Positions 54,101-57,055 of a DNA stretch of 64,000 nt are shown piece after piece. Each line of letters opens with the position of its first letter. The stretch's first letter is position 1. A program made the translations under genes and the position numbers. Origin of the DNA: Aurelia coerulea. Taxonomy: Eukaryota > Cnidaria > Scyphozoa > Semaeostomeae > Ulmaridae. The notes beneath the pieces are model-generated. The model was not told the origin of the DNA. It did not search any database and saw only the letters and a list, made by a program, of their open reading frames with translations. Location: contig CM076943.1 in NCBI GenBank assembly GCA_039566865.1, positions 8,976,001 through 9,040,000 of the forward strand. The letters run 5' to 3'.

Positions 54101-57028
54101 GCAGCACTTATTGTTAACTTTTGATCATATTTAATCTTTTCTTGGATCGTCGTATCTTTTATTCACTTAGGTGTTCGAATAACACATAACTGAGCTATTC
54201 TGCAGCTTATCTACACTTCGTAGAAATCTGACGAATTTTCAAATGTAAAGAATAATGATAGAAACTAACTTTGATAACAAAAATCAAATTTTGAAAGTTT
54301 ACTGCGCGATAACTAAGAGGATGAAGCATTGTCTTTTTAAGCCAAGGGTTTCAAGCCATTTACCGGGTGTCCCGAAAACAGTACTCCTGTTTGAAACATC
54401 ACCAACATTTAATCTAACGGGATTACTTGGGTATTGGGACACCTGGTAGTATCAATGTTATGCTAAAATCGATTTCTACTTCATCCTATGATAGATTGAA
54501 GGATTACAGCTTGAAGGTTGCACATTTGATGGCAAGAGACTCCATGAGAATATGAGAGATTCATCAAGTATCTCTGCAGTTCCAATTGTTAATATTGCTT
54601 GGATTCCTAAGGTAAGCCCTTGTTTGATCCTTTTTGTTTCCACGATTCAAGAAACATGTCAAGCGTCCCCAGTACCAAAGTGCCTTGCACATTCTATCTT
54701 CTAGAGTGCGACGGACTGTCCGAATTGATCGGTTAATTTCCGGCACAGCGACATCTCGTCAATAACAGCAAGTTGTGGAAAACTGCCGATAAAACCATTT
54801 AAATACCGGCACTTGGGTGATAAAAAGTTTGCCGAGTTTATGCCGAAATTATTGCGTGCCTAATGTTGCGATTTAGGCTCCGTTCATAAGAGAACGGAAC
54901 GAACGGACAAGAACGGAACGGAACTTTTTAAGGGGTTTTCGCACGGCAATGGATCGATAAGAAGTGTTAACACCTTCCTCCCTGGAGATAACAATTTTCT
55001 AAGCTCAGCATTAAATTTTCCCGCCTTTATGCATGAAGAACCTTATTGTTTAGAGTTTTAGAGTCACCTCATGTATAAATTTCATCAAAAAAGTCCATAA
55101 AATGGAACCTAACGCTCCAAAAAAGTGTTCACACGAGATCTAAATTGTTCCCTTCCGTTTTAAGATTCATTTTTTAGAGCCATCCACTTTCGGAATGGAG
55201 CGGAACGCTTCTCGTCTTTCTCGTGTGAACACCTGCACAAATTCATTTATTTTCTGGACCAGTTCCATATCGTTCCGTTCCGTTCTCGTGTGAACGGGGC
55301 CCTAAATATCCAGAAAAATCCTAACTTTTTAATTAAATAGCGGGCTGTTCCTCGCCGAAGCAAGCAAATGCCGCAAGCGAATGACATGAAATTCCATGAA
55401 ATGATTTCCAAAACTGCAGTAGCCAAATACTCAAATTGCAGATAAAACGTACTTTCGGTAGAAGTCGGCTAAAAAAACGATCATTTTGGACGATCCCTCA
55501 GCAAGACATCTTTTTAATGTTTTCATTTCGGTGTGTTGTCAGCCTTTTGCTGTGTTTCTGTTATTGCTATCACTTGAGTAAATGTTACTCCAAAATTTGA
55601 CACACAATGTTTTGAAGAAGGAAGACGAAAAGGATTTTCGAACTTCCCACTGATATCCTTTTGGAAATTTTGATTTCTGTCGAGCAACAGAAAGCCGCTC
55701 GAAAAGATCCAATCTTTGAATAACTTCAAATTTCATGATTTCACGATAATCATTATATCGTGAATAATTATTCTTACAGGGTTTTGTTGATCTCATTCAA
55801 AAGTCACTTTTTGCCCATTCTTCAGAAGAAAACGAATTTAAACGAATTTTTCCTAATGTCAAACTTTTTTGAAGTTATGATTCACACCCCGTAGAACGTC
55901 TGTGCAGTAGTTTTGTGCGGTTAATTTTTTTCTATATTCCATCTAAAAATTTACGTGACAGAATACTAATTACACTACTCAAACTACTTTACAATACTAT
56001 GACGATGATACCAAGAGGAGCAAAATACTATGACAAGCCCGTGGCCATGCAAAAAAAACATTGAAAAATACATTTATATGAAGTAGACATAACCATTACG
56101 TAAAATATAAAGAACGAAAACAAAAACAAAAAACAAGAAATGTTGCAAAGAAAAGGTATCTAGTGGCTGCGTTGCGTGCAACAAAGTTTTGAAATAAGCT
56201 TAATCTAATCGACCAGTTTCATTGATAAATTGTAATGCTAGCTCGAGTATCTTCTTGTTAACATCGTTAGGGAGGTCTTTATCACCATACAGTAAGAGCT
56301 ACGTTAGAACCTTATTTGAAAGATTAGATATCCAAGTGGTCGTAATAATGGTTTCGTCGTTGGACCCCAAAACAAAGGCAAAGCAACAAAAAGTGCTCGA
56401 TATCCTCAACACCATCGTTCGTAGAGCACATTGGGTTTACAGTATCCCTGAATTTGTGAACGTTCAATTTGCTGAGACCCACTCTAAGTTGGGTAAGGTG
56501 GAATGAAGCTATTGAGTTGTTCAGTGCGATGGAGAGATCACATCATGTTGTTAGAGGGATAAAATGCAGTTAATCGGAGGATATTCAGTCATCCGGGGGG
56601 ATTAAATACAATGAGAAAGAGGATTAAAATTGTGTCGTTGGATGGATAACATGCAGTAAGGCAGAAAGTATTCAGTTATCCGGAGGGATAACAAACAGTG
56701 TGACAGAGGGATGACCTCCAAACAATTGCTCAGACGTTCTACACGGTAATTCATCAGCAAAAATAGAAATCTTTAATCAGTTCAGTTGCTTGAATTCTTT
56801 TACAAAAATTGTCTACACAATGCTCCATTCCATACTCTTGATTGATATTAGAATTTTTTTAAATCGCAGGACAAGCCCGAGCCGTATCCTGTCGGTGAAT
56901 GCATAGCAGTGCCAGTGTACTATACATTGTTTAGAGATCGTATCGTTACTCAGCTGAACATTCCTTGTGGGAAGGAGCAAGACAAGTGGATACAATGTGG
57001 TGCTGCGCTATTCTTGAAGAACATGTAA
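85..57028 (+). CDS. DYNC2H1: Cytoplasmic dynein 2 heavy chain 1, 3' half of gene (48 exons, 5' incomplete)
   Basis: This is the motor subunit of dynein-2, which drives retrograde intraflagellar transport in cilia. Forty-eight exons, all with GT-AG borders, join without a frame break into 2,451 codons ending in TAA at 57026-57028. Residue numbers here count from the first whole codon in the window (86). Visible in order: AAA2 Walker [10 protein letters not shown] (about 127-135) and Walker B-like [11 protein letters not shown]3 P-loop GPDGCGKE (437-444); AAA4 P-loop GRSGVGRR (795-802); stalk coiled coils and microtubule-binding tip (about 1020-1325); AAA5 with [14 protein letters not shown]6 with [15 protein letters not shown]; and a C-terminal domain ending [13 protein letters not shown]. 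The order and wording follow animal DYNC2H1 rather than axonemal or cytoplasmic dynein-1 chains. The usual family length is about 4,300 residues, so tail, linker and the AAA1 P-loop are off the left edge. No promoter is in the window. Identity is very secure; exon ends were read by eye. Confidence 0.96.
243..834. mobile_element. Foldback MITE with TA target duplication
   Basis: Terminal inverted repeats begin ccgggtgcgccaaaataa and end ttattttggcgcgcccgg, flanked by TA on both sides (241-242, 835-836). The arms are about 260-280 bases each and nearly mirror one another around about 550. A TA target suggests mobilisation by a Tc1/mariner-type transposase; there is no coding capacity. Confidence 0.85.
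982..1071. repeat. 44-bp tandem repeat, two copies
   Basis: The unit starting accaaacaagcatcgtgctc recurs after 44 bases with one or two changes. Confidence 0.8.
3535..3743 (+). CDS. DYNC2H1: DYNC2H1 exon 2 (AAA2, N-terminal part)
   Basis: Acceptor ttttag, donor gtaacg. It encodes [20 protein letters not shown] followed by [20 protein letters not shown], a DYNC2H1-specific stretch just before the AAA2 P-loop. The intron 3744-5062 has a repeat beginning tattccgggtgcgcc near 3982 and a less AT-rich tract at about 4440-4640 of unknown nature. Confidence 0.95.
5063..5239 (+). CDS. DYNC2H1: DYNC2H1 exon 3 (AAA2 P-loop)
   Basis: Exactly 59 codons. It holds [20 protein letters not shown], a canonical Walker A with Lys and Ser intact, then [14 protein letters not shown]. 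An active-looking AAA2 nucleotide site is expected. The intron 5240-7068 carries a MITE (5686-6211) and a foldback element (6415-7033). Confidence 0.97.
5686..6211. mobile_element. TIR MITE (ataggttc family), copy 1
   Basis: Ends are ataggttccaaatctttaaa and its inverted match near aaagatttgaaacctat. The subterminal phrase gggtgtaaaattcaatgacc recurs inverted. Related copies are at 15657-16434, 37933-38442 and, partly, about 39400-39680. Confidence 0.75.
6415..7033. mobile_element. Foldback element with about 280-bp arms
   Basis: Left arm 6415-6692 and right arm 6754-7033 are nearly perfect reverse complements around a loop of about 60 bases. The open frame in each arm is the same mirrored sequence, not a gene. 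A related but more diverged element is at 51069-51659. Confidence 0.9.
7069..7364 (+). CDS. DYNC2H1: DYNC2H1 exon 4 (AAA2 Walker B to sensor region)
   Basis: Begins [20 protein letters not shown], includes [20 protein letters not shown] (Walker B-like) and ends at SRMGMIFL plus a split Ser. Its acceptor follows a foldback arm by only about 35 bases. The intron 7365-8416 shows only a decayed relative of the 243-834 element (about 8165-8225) and a TIR-like end near 8384. Confidence 0.97.
8417..8699 (+). CDS. DYNC2H1: DYNC2H1 exon 5 (AAA2 C-terminal subdomain)
   Basis: Starts in the middle of the Ser codon with [20 protein letters not shown] and ends SSKEALAKE before gtaagc. The intron 8700-9681 carries a TIR element at 8958-9295 and is otherwise plain. 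Confidence 0.96.
8958..9295. mobile_element. TIR element with GC-rich ends
   Basis: Left aagggcctgattacatggaa...cccggttaa and right ggttaaccagg...catgtatttggcccctc are imperfect inverted repeats of about 38 bases. Confidence 0.65.
9682..9780 (+). CDS. DYNC2H1: DYNC2H1 exon 6 (AAA2-AAA3 linker)
   Basis: Thirty-three codons, [20 protein letters not shown] and onward to MQYQSQ. The intron 9781-11150 contains a 100-bp hairpin element (10130-10229) and, near 10478, a relic of the short repeat also found at 54361. Confidence 0.93.
10130..10229. mobile_element. 100-bp hairpin element
   Basis: cttttaaactcgcaagactg at the left is inverted as ggtcggtcttgcgatttaaaag at the right, with about 55 bases between. 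Confidence 0.65.
11151..11308 (+). CDS. DYNC2H1: DYNC2H1 exon 7 (AAA3 P-loop)
   Basis: Encodes [20 protein letters not shown] and, at its end, [12 protein letters not shown]; the next residue, Glu, is split over the intron. The usual Ser/Thr after the P-loop Lys is therefore absent. The intron 11309-12215 holds a TIR MITE (about 11507-11864). Confidence 0.96.
11507..11864. mobile_element. TIR MITE (cagtaaa...cgcatataagaacc family), copy 1
   Basis: Starts cagtaaatccccgcatataa after a TA; the right end is decayed (cttacatgtgggctttacc). Related to 23711-24123 and 41587-41951, with single ends near 28841 and 34645. Confidence 0.65.
12216..12462 (+). CDS. DYNC2H1: DYNC2H1 exon 8 (AAA3)
   Basis: Completes the Glu codon, then [20 protein letters not shown] through [20 protein letters not shown] to [12 protein letters not shown]. 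Highly conserved. No recognisable element is seen in the intron 12463-13449. Confidence 0.96.
13450..13601 (+). CDS. DYNC2H1: DYNC2H1 exon 9 (AAA3)
   Basis: Encodes [20 protein letters not shown], then [20 protein letters not shown] and ends CAI plus a split Gly. The intron 13602-13899 is short and featureless. Confidence 0.95.
13900..14044 (+). CDS. DYNC2H1: DYNC2H1 exon 10 (AAA3 C-terminal subdomain)
   Basis: Starts mid-codon, then [20 protein letters not shown] and ends TMVSIYEQ before gtatta. The intron 14045-16598 holds a TIR element (14111-15208) containing a gene-fragment repeat and a small MITE, and a second MITE (15657-16434) interrupted by another element. Confidence 0.94.
14385..14640 (-). 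pseudogene. 3' end of an unidentified protein gene, copy 1
   Basis: Minus strand reads [20 protein letters not shown] then YETGRFG and TGA. It is followed by a 3' flank that also aligns with 55960-56200. I do not recognise the protein. Its peptide similarity to the other copy, KDxPxxxNxxILELxxxFIxETGR, implies both derive from a real coding end. Confidence 0.5.
14994..15176. mobile_element. About 180-bp MITE (aatagaccttttagctattct), copy 1
   Basis: Ends aataggccttttagctattc and agaatagcttataggta are inverted. Five clear copies share gaatcgaacgatat and gctcgatccaggctctttt. Confidence 0.8.
15657..16434. mobile_element. TIR MITE (ataggttc family), copy 2, interrupted
   Basis: Aligns with 5686-6211 on both sides of an inserted element at 15747-16153. 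Confidence 0.75.
15747..16153. mobile_element. TIR element nested in a MITE
   Basis: Begins caagggcgcctaccttgt and ends acaaggtaggcgcccttg, an 18-base perfect inverted repeat continuing imperfectly into gtttattccc. About 407 bp, with no clear target duplication and no coding sequence recognised. Confidence 0.85.
16599..16998 (+). CDS. DYNC2H1: DYNC2H1 exon 11 (AAA3-AAA4)
   Basis: A long exon of 133 codons plus one base. [20 protein letters not shown] opens it and [11 protein letters not shown] closes it. A poorly conserved stretch in the middle (around [20 protein letters not shown]) matches the variable part of the family. No recognisable element is in the intron 16999-17537. Confidence 0.96.
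17538..17770 (+). CDS. DYNC2H1: DYNC2H1 exon 12 (AAA4 P-loop)
   Basis: [20 protein letters not shown], then [20 protein letters not shown]. The P-loop Lys position is Arg, as usual for AAA4 of this family. The intron 17771-18617 contains an unexplained open stretch at 18097-18531 that I do not accept as a gene. Confidence 0.96.
18618..18984 (+). CDS. DYNC2H1: DYNC2H1 exon 13 (AAA4 Walker B)
   Basis: [20 protein letters not shown] (Walker B-like IILLLED) to SWSKESMLA plus one base. The intron 18985-20232 holds a truncated TTAA MITE (19037-about 19240) and a foldback MITE (19639-20209). Confidence 0.96.
19037..19240. mobile_element. TTAA MITE, 5'-end fragment
   Basis: ttaaaggggctccgtctcca start and the shared body (ttgtttggtggcttcatcc, aatccacttatatccga); the right end is lost. 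Confidence 0.75.
19639..20209. mobile_element. Second copy of the 243-834 foldback MITE
   Basis: Shares ggcaggccacaataaatcgt and most of both arms with the copy at 243-834. The left tip is lost or diverged; the right end ttggcgcaccccgta is retained. Confidence 0.8.
20233..20459 (+). CDS. DYNC2H1: DYNC2H1 exon 14 (end of AAA4, entry to stalk)
   Basis: [20 protein letters not shown] is a variable linker. It is followed by the conserved [20 protein letters not shown] leading into coiled coil 1. No recognisable element is in the intron 20460-21092. Confidence 0.94.
21093..21230 (+). CDS. DYNC2H1: DYNC2H1 exon 15 (stalk coiled coil 1)
   Basis: Forty-six codons of heptad-rich sequence, [20 protein letters not shown] to TRSME. 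Nothing notable is in the intron 21231-21761. Confidence 0.95.
21762..22036 (+). CDS. DYNC2H1: DYNC2H1 exon 16 (coiled coil 1 into microtubule-binding region)
   Basis: [20 protein letters not shown], then [20 protein letters not shown] and [20 protein letters not shown]. The [18 protein letters not shown] motif is a family hallmark. The intron 22037-22999 has a repeat relic at 22090-22150 and a CG-richer tract at 22290-22430 of unknown origin. Confidence 0.97.
23000..23123 (+). CDS. DYNC2H1: DYNC2H1 exon 17 (microtubule-binding region)
   Basis: [20 protein letters not shown] to NKASFDAK. The acceptor is tgttttcag. The intron 23124-24775 carries a TIR MITE (23711-24123) and a TTAA MITE (24293-24536). 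Confidence 0.95.
23711..24123. mobile_element. TIR MITE (cagtaaa family), copy 2
   Basis: cagtaaaaaccctcacataa and its inverted form ttatgtgcgggtttttactg bound 413 bases, each flanked by TA. Confidence 0.85.
24293..24536. mobile_element. TTAA MITE, shortened copy
   Basis: TTAA at both ends; ttaaagggcctctgtctcca and aaacaggacccttaa; inner aagtggatttttgaccgtta in the opposite orientation to 19037. Confidence 0.7.
24776..24897 (+). CDS. DYNC2H1: DYNC2H1 exon 18 (stalk tip / start of coiled coil 2)
   Basis: [20 protein letters not shown], then [19 protein letters not shown]. Nothing recognisable is in the intron 24898-25594. Confidence 0.95.
25595..25681 (+). CDS. DYNC2H1: DYNC2H1 exon 19 (coiled coil 2)
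   Basis: Split codons at both ends; [20 protein letters not shown] to KVAEMRE. The intron 25682-26855 holds a small MITE (25751-25936) and a decayed retrotransposon end (about 26260-26780). Confidence 0.93.
25751..25936. mobile_element. About 180-bp MITE, copy 2
   Basis: aatagaccttttagcgattg to ggctaacaagtctatt, with the shared core agaatcgaacgatatttt. Confidence 0.85.
26260..26780 (+). pseudogene. Decayed 3' end of a non-LTR retrotransposon
   Basis: Reading across frames gives [20 protein letters not shown] and [24 protein letters not shown] peptides typical of the C-terminal end of CR1/jockey-type reverse transcriptase proteins (MYK.LNGL.P, RGA..WN.L). An AT-rich end aaaataaaaataaaatt follows near 26740-26780. 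Stops and frame breaks show it is dead. Confidence 0.75.
26856..26982 (+). CDS. DYNC2H1: DYNC2H1 exon 20 (coiled coil 2)
   Basis: [20 protein letters not shown] to [10 protein letters not shown], then gtaagt. The intron 26983-27865 is without recognisable elements. Confidence 0.95.
27866..28117 (+). CDS. DYNC2H1: DYNC2H1 exon 21 (coiled coil 2 to AAA5)
   Basis: Eighty-four codons: [20 protein letters not shown] to [12 protein letters not shown]. The intron 28118-29009 carries a complete TTAA MITE (28323-28622) and one end of the cagtaaa-TIR family near 28841-28868. Confidence 0.96.
28323..28622. mobile_element. TTAA MITE, complete copy
   Basis: ttaaaggggctccatctca to ggcgacggagcccctttaa, 300 bases with TTAA at each end. 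The TTAA target is typical of piggyBac-type transposition; assignment is an inference. Confidence 0.8.
28841..28868. mobile_element. Single end of the cagtaaa TIR family
   Basis: ggttcttatatgcgggtttc matches the right end of 23711-24123; no left partner is recognised. Confidence 0.5.
29010..29111 (+). CDS. DYNC2H1: DYNC2H1 exon 22 (AAA5)
   Basis: [20 protein letters not shown] to VEVVNQQ. The donor is followed within a few bases by a minisatellite that fills much of the intron 29112-29451. Confidence 0.95.
29112..29300. repeat. Nested minisatellite
   Basis: Units of gtgtaatgtttgatatata repeat in a row, and a longer unit with gccttgccttctatgacttt is itself doubled. It starts just inside the intron after exon 22. 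Confidence 0.85.
29452..29575 (+). CDS. DYNC2H1: DYNC2H1 exon 23 (AAA5 Walker B-like)
   Basis: [20 protein letters not shown], then [20 protein letters not shown]. Nothing recognisable is in the intron 29576-30045. Confidence 0.96.
30046..30103 (+). CDS. DYNC2H1: DYNC2H1 exon 24 (AAA5)
   Basis: A 58-base exon with split codons at both ends, encoding [18 protein letters not shown]. The intron 30104-30750 holds an antisense SINE (about 30305-30453). Confidence 0.94.
30305..30453 (-). mobile_element. tRNA-derived SINE, copy 1
   Basis: The minus strand starts with a tRNA-like head (gaacggggctcggacctcac covers the B-box region) followed by the shared body catcatgac-like/gtcatgacgaggggttg and a tail ending aacttcacctt. 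Confidence 0.65.
30751..30856 (+). CDS. DYNC2H1: DYNC2H1 exon 25 (AAA5)
   Basis: [20 protein letters not shown] and [15 protein letters not shown], a strongly conserved block. The intron 30857-31836 has a small MITE (30895-31078) and a decayed duplicate of the next exon (31459-31645). Confidence 0.97.
30895..31078. mobile_element. About 180-bp MITE, copy 3 (opposite orientation)
   Basis: tttagctattccacaaaaga to agaatagctaaaaggtctat; the right terminal repeat is complete. Confidence 0.85.
31459..31645 (+). pseudogene. Decayed tandem duplicate of DYNC2H1 exon 26
   Basis: Aligns with 31713-31900 through flanking intron (cctactga.ta, tagatgcaag) and coding bases. The copy of the coding part starts gccctgactattcagctta and has TAA (31595-31597) in the frame of the real exon where Pro stands. 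It also shows a 21-base in-frame doubling, ELEVKKT then EFEVKKT. Confidence 0.85.
31837..31956 (+). CDS. DYNC2H1: DYNC2H1 exon 26 (AAA5-AAA6 helix)
   Basis: Forty codons, [20 protein letters not shown] to [11 protein letters not shown] foldback MITE begins 24 bases past its donor (31981). After that element the intron, to 33447, shows only a short relic near 33240-33300. Confidence 0.96.
31981..32584. mobile_element. Foldback MITE next to exon 26 donor
   Basis: Ends ccggatgtccctaaaaaa and ttttttgggacacccag are inverted and flanked by TA. Inner arms such as ctctggtt.gcaggaag and ctttggccttttggcct mirror one another. Confidence 0.8.
33448..33582 (+). CDS. DYNC2H1: DYNC2H1 exon 27 (AAA6 entry)
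   Basis: [20 protein letters not shown] to HQIQATLDK. The intron 33583-34283 contains a small MITE (33745-33903). Confidence 0.95.
33745..33903. mobile_element. About 180-bp MITE, copy 4
   Basis: atagtcctttttgctattta, gaatcgaacgatattcgata and ccagactcttttgtagaac are the matching phrases. Confidence 0.75.
34284..34427 (+). CDS. DYNC2H1: DYNC2H1 exon 28 (AAA6)
   Basis: [20 protein letters not shown], then [20 protein letters not shown]. The intron 34428-34884 holds one TIR-like relic (about 34645-34680). Confidence 0.96.
34885..34974 (+). CDS. DYNC2H1: DYNC2H1 exon 29
   Basis: Thirty codons, [20 protein letters not shown] to CRSLFK. The intron 34975-35837 has only a small direct repeat of gtccaatcagatggcgt (35597-35645). 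Confidence 0.93.
35838..35903 (+). CDS. DYNC2H1: DYNC2H1 exon 30
   Basis: Twenty-two codons, [20 protein letters not shown] then EQ. The intron 35904-36679 ends in a tandem duplication that copies the next exon's splice acceptor. Confidence 0.94.
36488..36695 (+). repeat. 108-bp tandem duplication covering the exon 31 acceptor
   Basis: gttagagatgcactgtactg begins at 36488 and again at 36596. Each copy runs through ttcttag and the first 15 coding bases gaatgggaatccttc. The first copy continues into TAA, so only the second leads into the full exon. Confidence 0.92.
36680..36730 (+). CDS. DYNC2H1: DYNC2H1 exon 31
   Basis: Seventeen codons, [17 protein letters not shown]. The intron 36731-37650 has a direct repeat of about 100 bp (37215-37313 and 37467-37565). 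Confidence 0.93.
37215..37570. repeat. Direct repeat of about 100 bp with spacer
   Basis: ataagaaactaagaatttta...gagtttctt occurs at about 37215-37313 and 37467-37565. The spacer contains a phrase (gtaggtcattggagttccca) also near 22125. Confidence 0.75.
37651..37728 (+). CDS. DYNC2H1: DYNC2H1 exon 32
   Basis: [20 protein letters not shown] then AMSSFK. The intron 37729-39029 holds a MITE (37933-38442) and a perfect inverted repeat (38560-38685). Confidence 0.94.
37933..38442. mobile_element. TIR MITE (ataggttc family), copy 3
   Basis: Left agggctcaaatctttcaaat and right tcaaagatttgagccct form the inverted ends. The inner gggtgtaatattctatcac matches gtaacagaattttacaccc inverted. Confidence 0.75.
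38560..38685. repeat. Perfect 59-bp inverted repeat with 8-base loop
   Basis: Left arm 38560-38618 and right arm 38627-38685 are exact reverse complements; the loop is gagcagtt. The arms are clearly more GC-rich than the surrounding intron. The sequence past the right arm (aatggaagccacaatacagc and onward) is unique in the window. Confidence 0.95.
39030..39161 (+). CDS. DYNC2H1: DYNC2H1 exon 33
   Basis: [20 protein letters not shown] to ARKVSLFQQ-like ending [10 protein letters not shown]. The intron 39162-40145 has a partial MITE copy (about 39400-39680). Confidence 0.95.
39400..39680. mobile_element. TIR MITE (ataggttc family), partial copy
   Basis: Retains the right half, including ctaaagtttctttaaaacc and a decayed version of the end; the left end is not seen. 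Confidence 0.5.
40146..40218 (+). CDS. DYNC2H1: DYNC2H1 exon 34
   Basis: [20 protein letters not shown] then TKAL plus one base. The intron 40219-40824 contains a foldback MITE (40379-40755). Confidence 0.95.
40379..40755. mobile_element. Foldback MITE with long terminal repeats
   Basis: tttaaagagacacaatcgca at the left and tgcgattgtgtctctttaaa at the right; inversion continues for about 100 bases (cattctgaaaa, gtacattc). Confidence 0.85.
40825..40934 (+). CDS. DYNC2H1: DYNC2H1 exon 35 (AAA6)
   Basis: [20 protein letters not shown], then [16 protein letters not shown]. The intron 40935-41359 is mostly a 140-bp tandem duplication. Confidence 0.96.
40974..41249. repeat. 140-bp tandem duplication
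   Basis: gaagtcttcctgtggtaca begins at 40974 and 41114; the two copies differ at only a few positions. Confidence 0.92.
41360..41410 (+). CDS. DYNC2H1: DYNC2H1 exon 36
   Basis: Seventeen codons, [17 protein letters not shown]. The intron 41411-42470 holds a TIR MITE (41587-41951). Confidence 0.93.
41587..41951. mobile_element. TIR MITE (cagtaaa family), copy 3
   Basis: cagtagcgtcccacatataa and ttatatgcgggacactactg are inverted ends flanked by TA. Confidence 0.85.
42471..42596 (+). CDS. DYNC2H1: DYNC2H1 exon 37 (AAA6)
   Basis: [20 protein letters not shown], then [20 protein letters not shown]. Family-hallmark block. No recognisable element is in the intron 42597-43106. Confidence 0.97.
43107..43217 (+). 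CDS. DYNC2H1: DYNC2H1 exon 38
   Basis: [20 protein letters not shown] to [11 protein letters not shown]. The intron 43218-44128 contains a small TIR element (43322-43587). Confidence 0.96.
43322..43587. mobile_element. Small TIR element, TA-flanked
   Basis: caatgcctgccaaaagttct and its inverse ttttggcaggcattg bound 266 bases with TA on each side. Confidence 0.8.
44129..44284 (+). CDS. DYNC2H1: DYNC2H1 exon 39
   Basis: [20 protein letters not shown] to [10 protein letters not shown]. The intron 44285-44983 has a 33-bp tandem repeat, a G-rich tract (44396-44530) and a (TGGTG)n patch. Confidence 0.96.
44308..44372. repeat. Short tandem repeat tttgagtatgaaatcatcct
   Basis: A unit of about 33 bases occurs twice in a row just after the exon 39 donor. 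Confidence 0.8.
44396..44530. other. G-rich tract
   Basis: ggggggttggggggtggtgc and further G runs; strongly strand-biased. Origin unknown; composition resembles 53480-53720. Confidence 0.6.
44649..44690. repeat. (TGGTG)n microsatellite
   Basis: ggtgtggtgtggtgtggtgt, about six imperfect units. Confidence 0.8.
44984..45065 (+). CDS. DYNC2H1: DYNC2H1 exon 40
   Basis: [20 protein letters not shown] then NRLFMKS. Nothing recognisable is in the intron 45066-45716. Confidence 0.95.
45717..45859 (+). CDS. DYNC2H1: DYNC2H1 exon 41
   Basis: [20 protein letters not shown], then [21 protein letters not shown] transposon end (ccgtaaaagctc) starts at intron position +7. The intron 45860-48406 is a nest of elements. 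Confidence 0.96.
46154..47185. mobile_element. hAT-like element with 8-bp target duplication
   Basis: Inverted ends caaggcatcttttaa and ttaaaagatgccctg bound 1,032 bases and are flanked by catatcct on both sides (46146-46153, 47186-47193). The 8-bp duplication and CARGG start fit the hAT superfamily. No transposase is recognised, so it is non-autonomous. It hosts a SINE. Confidence 0.85.
46727..46902 (-). mobile_element. tRNA-derived SINE, copy 2 (inside hAT-like element)
   Basis: The minus strand opens ggtgctgtggcgcagtagtg, a good A-box-like tRNA head; the body has gtcatgacaaggaggggtt and the tail ends cgtaacttcaccttc. Confidence 0.78.
47357..47844. mobile_element. Foldback structure with several nested stems
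   Basis: Outer arms cgaccacaggtagcagcgta and tacgctgctatctgtggttcg are inverted. Two inner inverted pairs exist: attccatatcgtctttctct with agagaaagacgatatggaat, and gcactttgatccgaattgaa with ttcaattcgcatcaaagtgc. Confidence 0.75.
48149..48351. mobile_element. About 180-bp MITE, copy 5 with internal duplication
   Basis: tatacctttttgctattctg to agaatagcaagaaggtctat. The phrase gtgatagaagc is doubled inside. Confidence 0.85.
48407..48478 (+). CDS. DYNC2H1: DYNC2H1 exon 42
   Basis: [20 protein letters not shown] then TNHK; a variable region in the family, so borders rest on frame and splice signals. The intron 48479-49068 has an AT-rich relic (48606-48800) resembling 63720-63870. Confidence 0.86.
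49069..49173 (+). CDS. DYNC2H1: DYNC2H1 exon 43
   Basis: [20 protein letters not shown], then [15 protein letters not shown]. The intron 49174-50403 holds a TIR element with a TTAA MITE nested inside, and a SINE. Confidence 0.96.
49205..49937. mobile_element. TIR element ccgtaaaagctc, copy B
   Basis: Ends ccgtaaaagctctattt and aatagagcttttacgg are inverted. The sub-terminal phrase ctctaat.agcccctc recurs in copies at 45866 and 60636. It contains a nested TTAA MITE. Confidence 0.85.
49631..49923. mobile_element. TTAA MITE, complete copy nested in another element
   Basis: ttaaaggggctccgtcacca to tggagacggagcccctttaa, 293 bases, lying wholly inside 49205-49937. Confidence 0.88.
50057..50215 (-). 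mobile_element. tRNA-derived SINE, copy 3
   Basis: The minus strand opens ggtgttatggcgcaaagttg. The B-box-like gggtttcgagtcctagc is the best preserved of the set. Confidence 0.75.
50404..50520 (+). CDS. DYNC2H1: DYNC2H1 exon 44 (C-terminal domain)
   Basis: [20 protein letters not shown] to [10 protein letters not shown]. The intron 50521-51742 holds a foldback element (51069-51659). Confidence 0.95.
51069..51659. mobile_element. Diverged relative of the 6415-7033 foldback element
   Basis: Ends aacaaggacagattttgta and tacaaaatttgtccttgtt are inverted. Inner phrases such as gaatttcctttgtc-like sequence and gctttgaattcaggtgt match the element at 6415. Confidence 0.8.
51743..52158 (+). CDS. DYNC2H1: DYNC2H1 exon 45 (C-terminal domain)
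   Basis: The longest exon, 138 codons plus two bases: [20 protein letters not shown] to [16 protein letters not shown] polypurine array lies about 150 bases into the following intron (52159-53315), whose remainder shows nothing recognisable. Confidence 0.97.
52303..52394. repeat. (GGGAA)n polypurine microsatellite
   Basis: About 18 near-perfect units of gaagg on the plus strand, all purine for about 90 bases, extending imperfectly on both sides. Confidence 0.97.
53316..53400 (+). CDS. DYNC2H1: DYNC2H1 exon 46 (C-terminal domain)
   Basis: [20 protein letters not shown] then AGAKHMVK. The intron 53401-54494 has a GC-rich block, a (CAA)n tail and a mini TIR element (54361-54448). Confidence 0.95.
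53480..53978. mobile_element. GC-rich block with (CAA)n end, possible retrotransposon fragment
   Basis: A GT-rich plus strand (53480-53720) is followed by AT-rich sequence and acaacaacaacaacaacg (53958-53978). A microsatellite end of this sort is common for non-LTR elements. No protein similarity is recognised, so the call is tentative. Confidence 0.35.
54361..54448. mobile_element. 88-bp mini TIR element
   Basis: taccgggtgtcccg at the left and gggacacctggta at the right are inverted. Its core gtactcctgtttgaaa recurs at about 10490. Confidence 0.7.
54495..54611 (+). CDS. DYNC2H1: DYNC2H1 exon 47 (C-terminal domain)
   Basis: [20 protein letters not shown] to VNIAWIPK. The intron 54612-56869 holds a TIR element (54872-55306) and a gene-fragment repeat (55960-56290). 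Confidence 0.96.
54872..55306. mobile_element. TIR element with acggaacg-rich ends
   Basis: tttaggctccgttcataaga and gtgtgaacggggccctaaa are inverted ends; gaacggaacg phrases recur inside. Perhaps PIF/Harbinger-like from the TTA-type borders, but the target duplication is not clean. Confidence 0.65.
55960..56290 (-). pseudogene. 3' end of an unidentified protein gene, copy 2
   Basis: Minus strand reads [20 protein letters not shown] then INETGRLD and TAA (56202-56200). The phrase acgtag just upstream of LLYGDKD could be a splice acceptor. Shares coding end and 3' flank with 14385-14640. Confidence 0.5.
56870..57028 (+). CDS. DYNC2H1: DYNC2H1 last exon 48 with stop codon
   Basis: [20 protein letters not shown], then [13 protein letters not shown] and TAA at 57026-57028. 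The [12 protein letters not shown] ending is nearly invariant in animal DYNC2H1, so this is the true C-terminus. Confidence 0.98.
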   Translation, partial: DKPEPYPVGECIAVPVYYTLFRDRIVTQLNIPCGKEQDKWIQCGAALFLKNM

Positions 57029-57055
57029 CTGTTTATGTCAACATAGATACACCAA

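Noticed and set aside
56222..56506. Plus-strand open frame ending [20 protein letters not shown]...
   Set aside because: Overlaps a repeat whose better-supported reading is on the minus strand; no similarity recognised.
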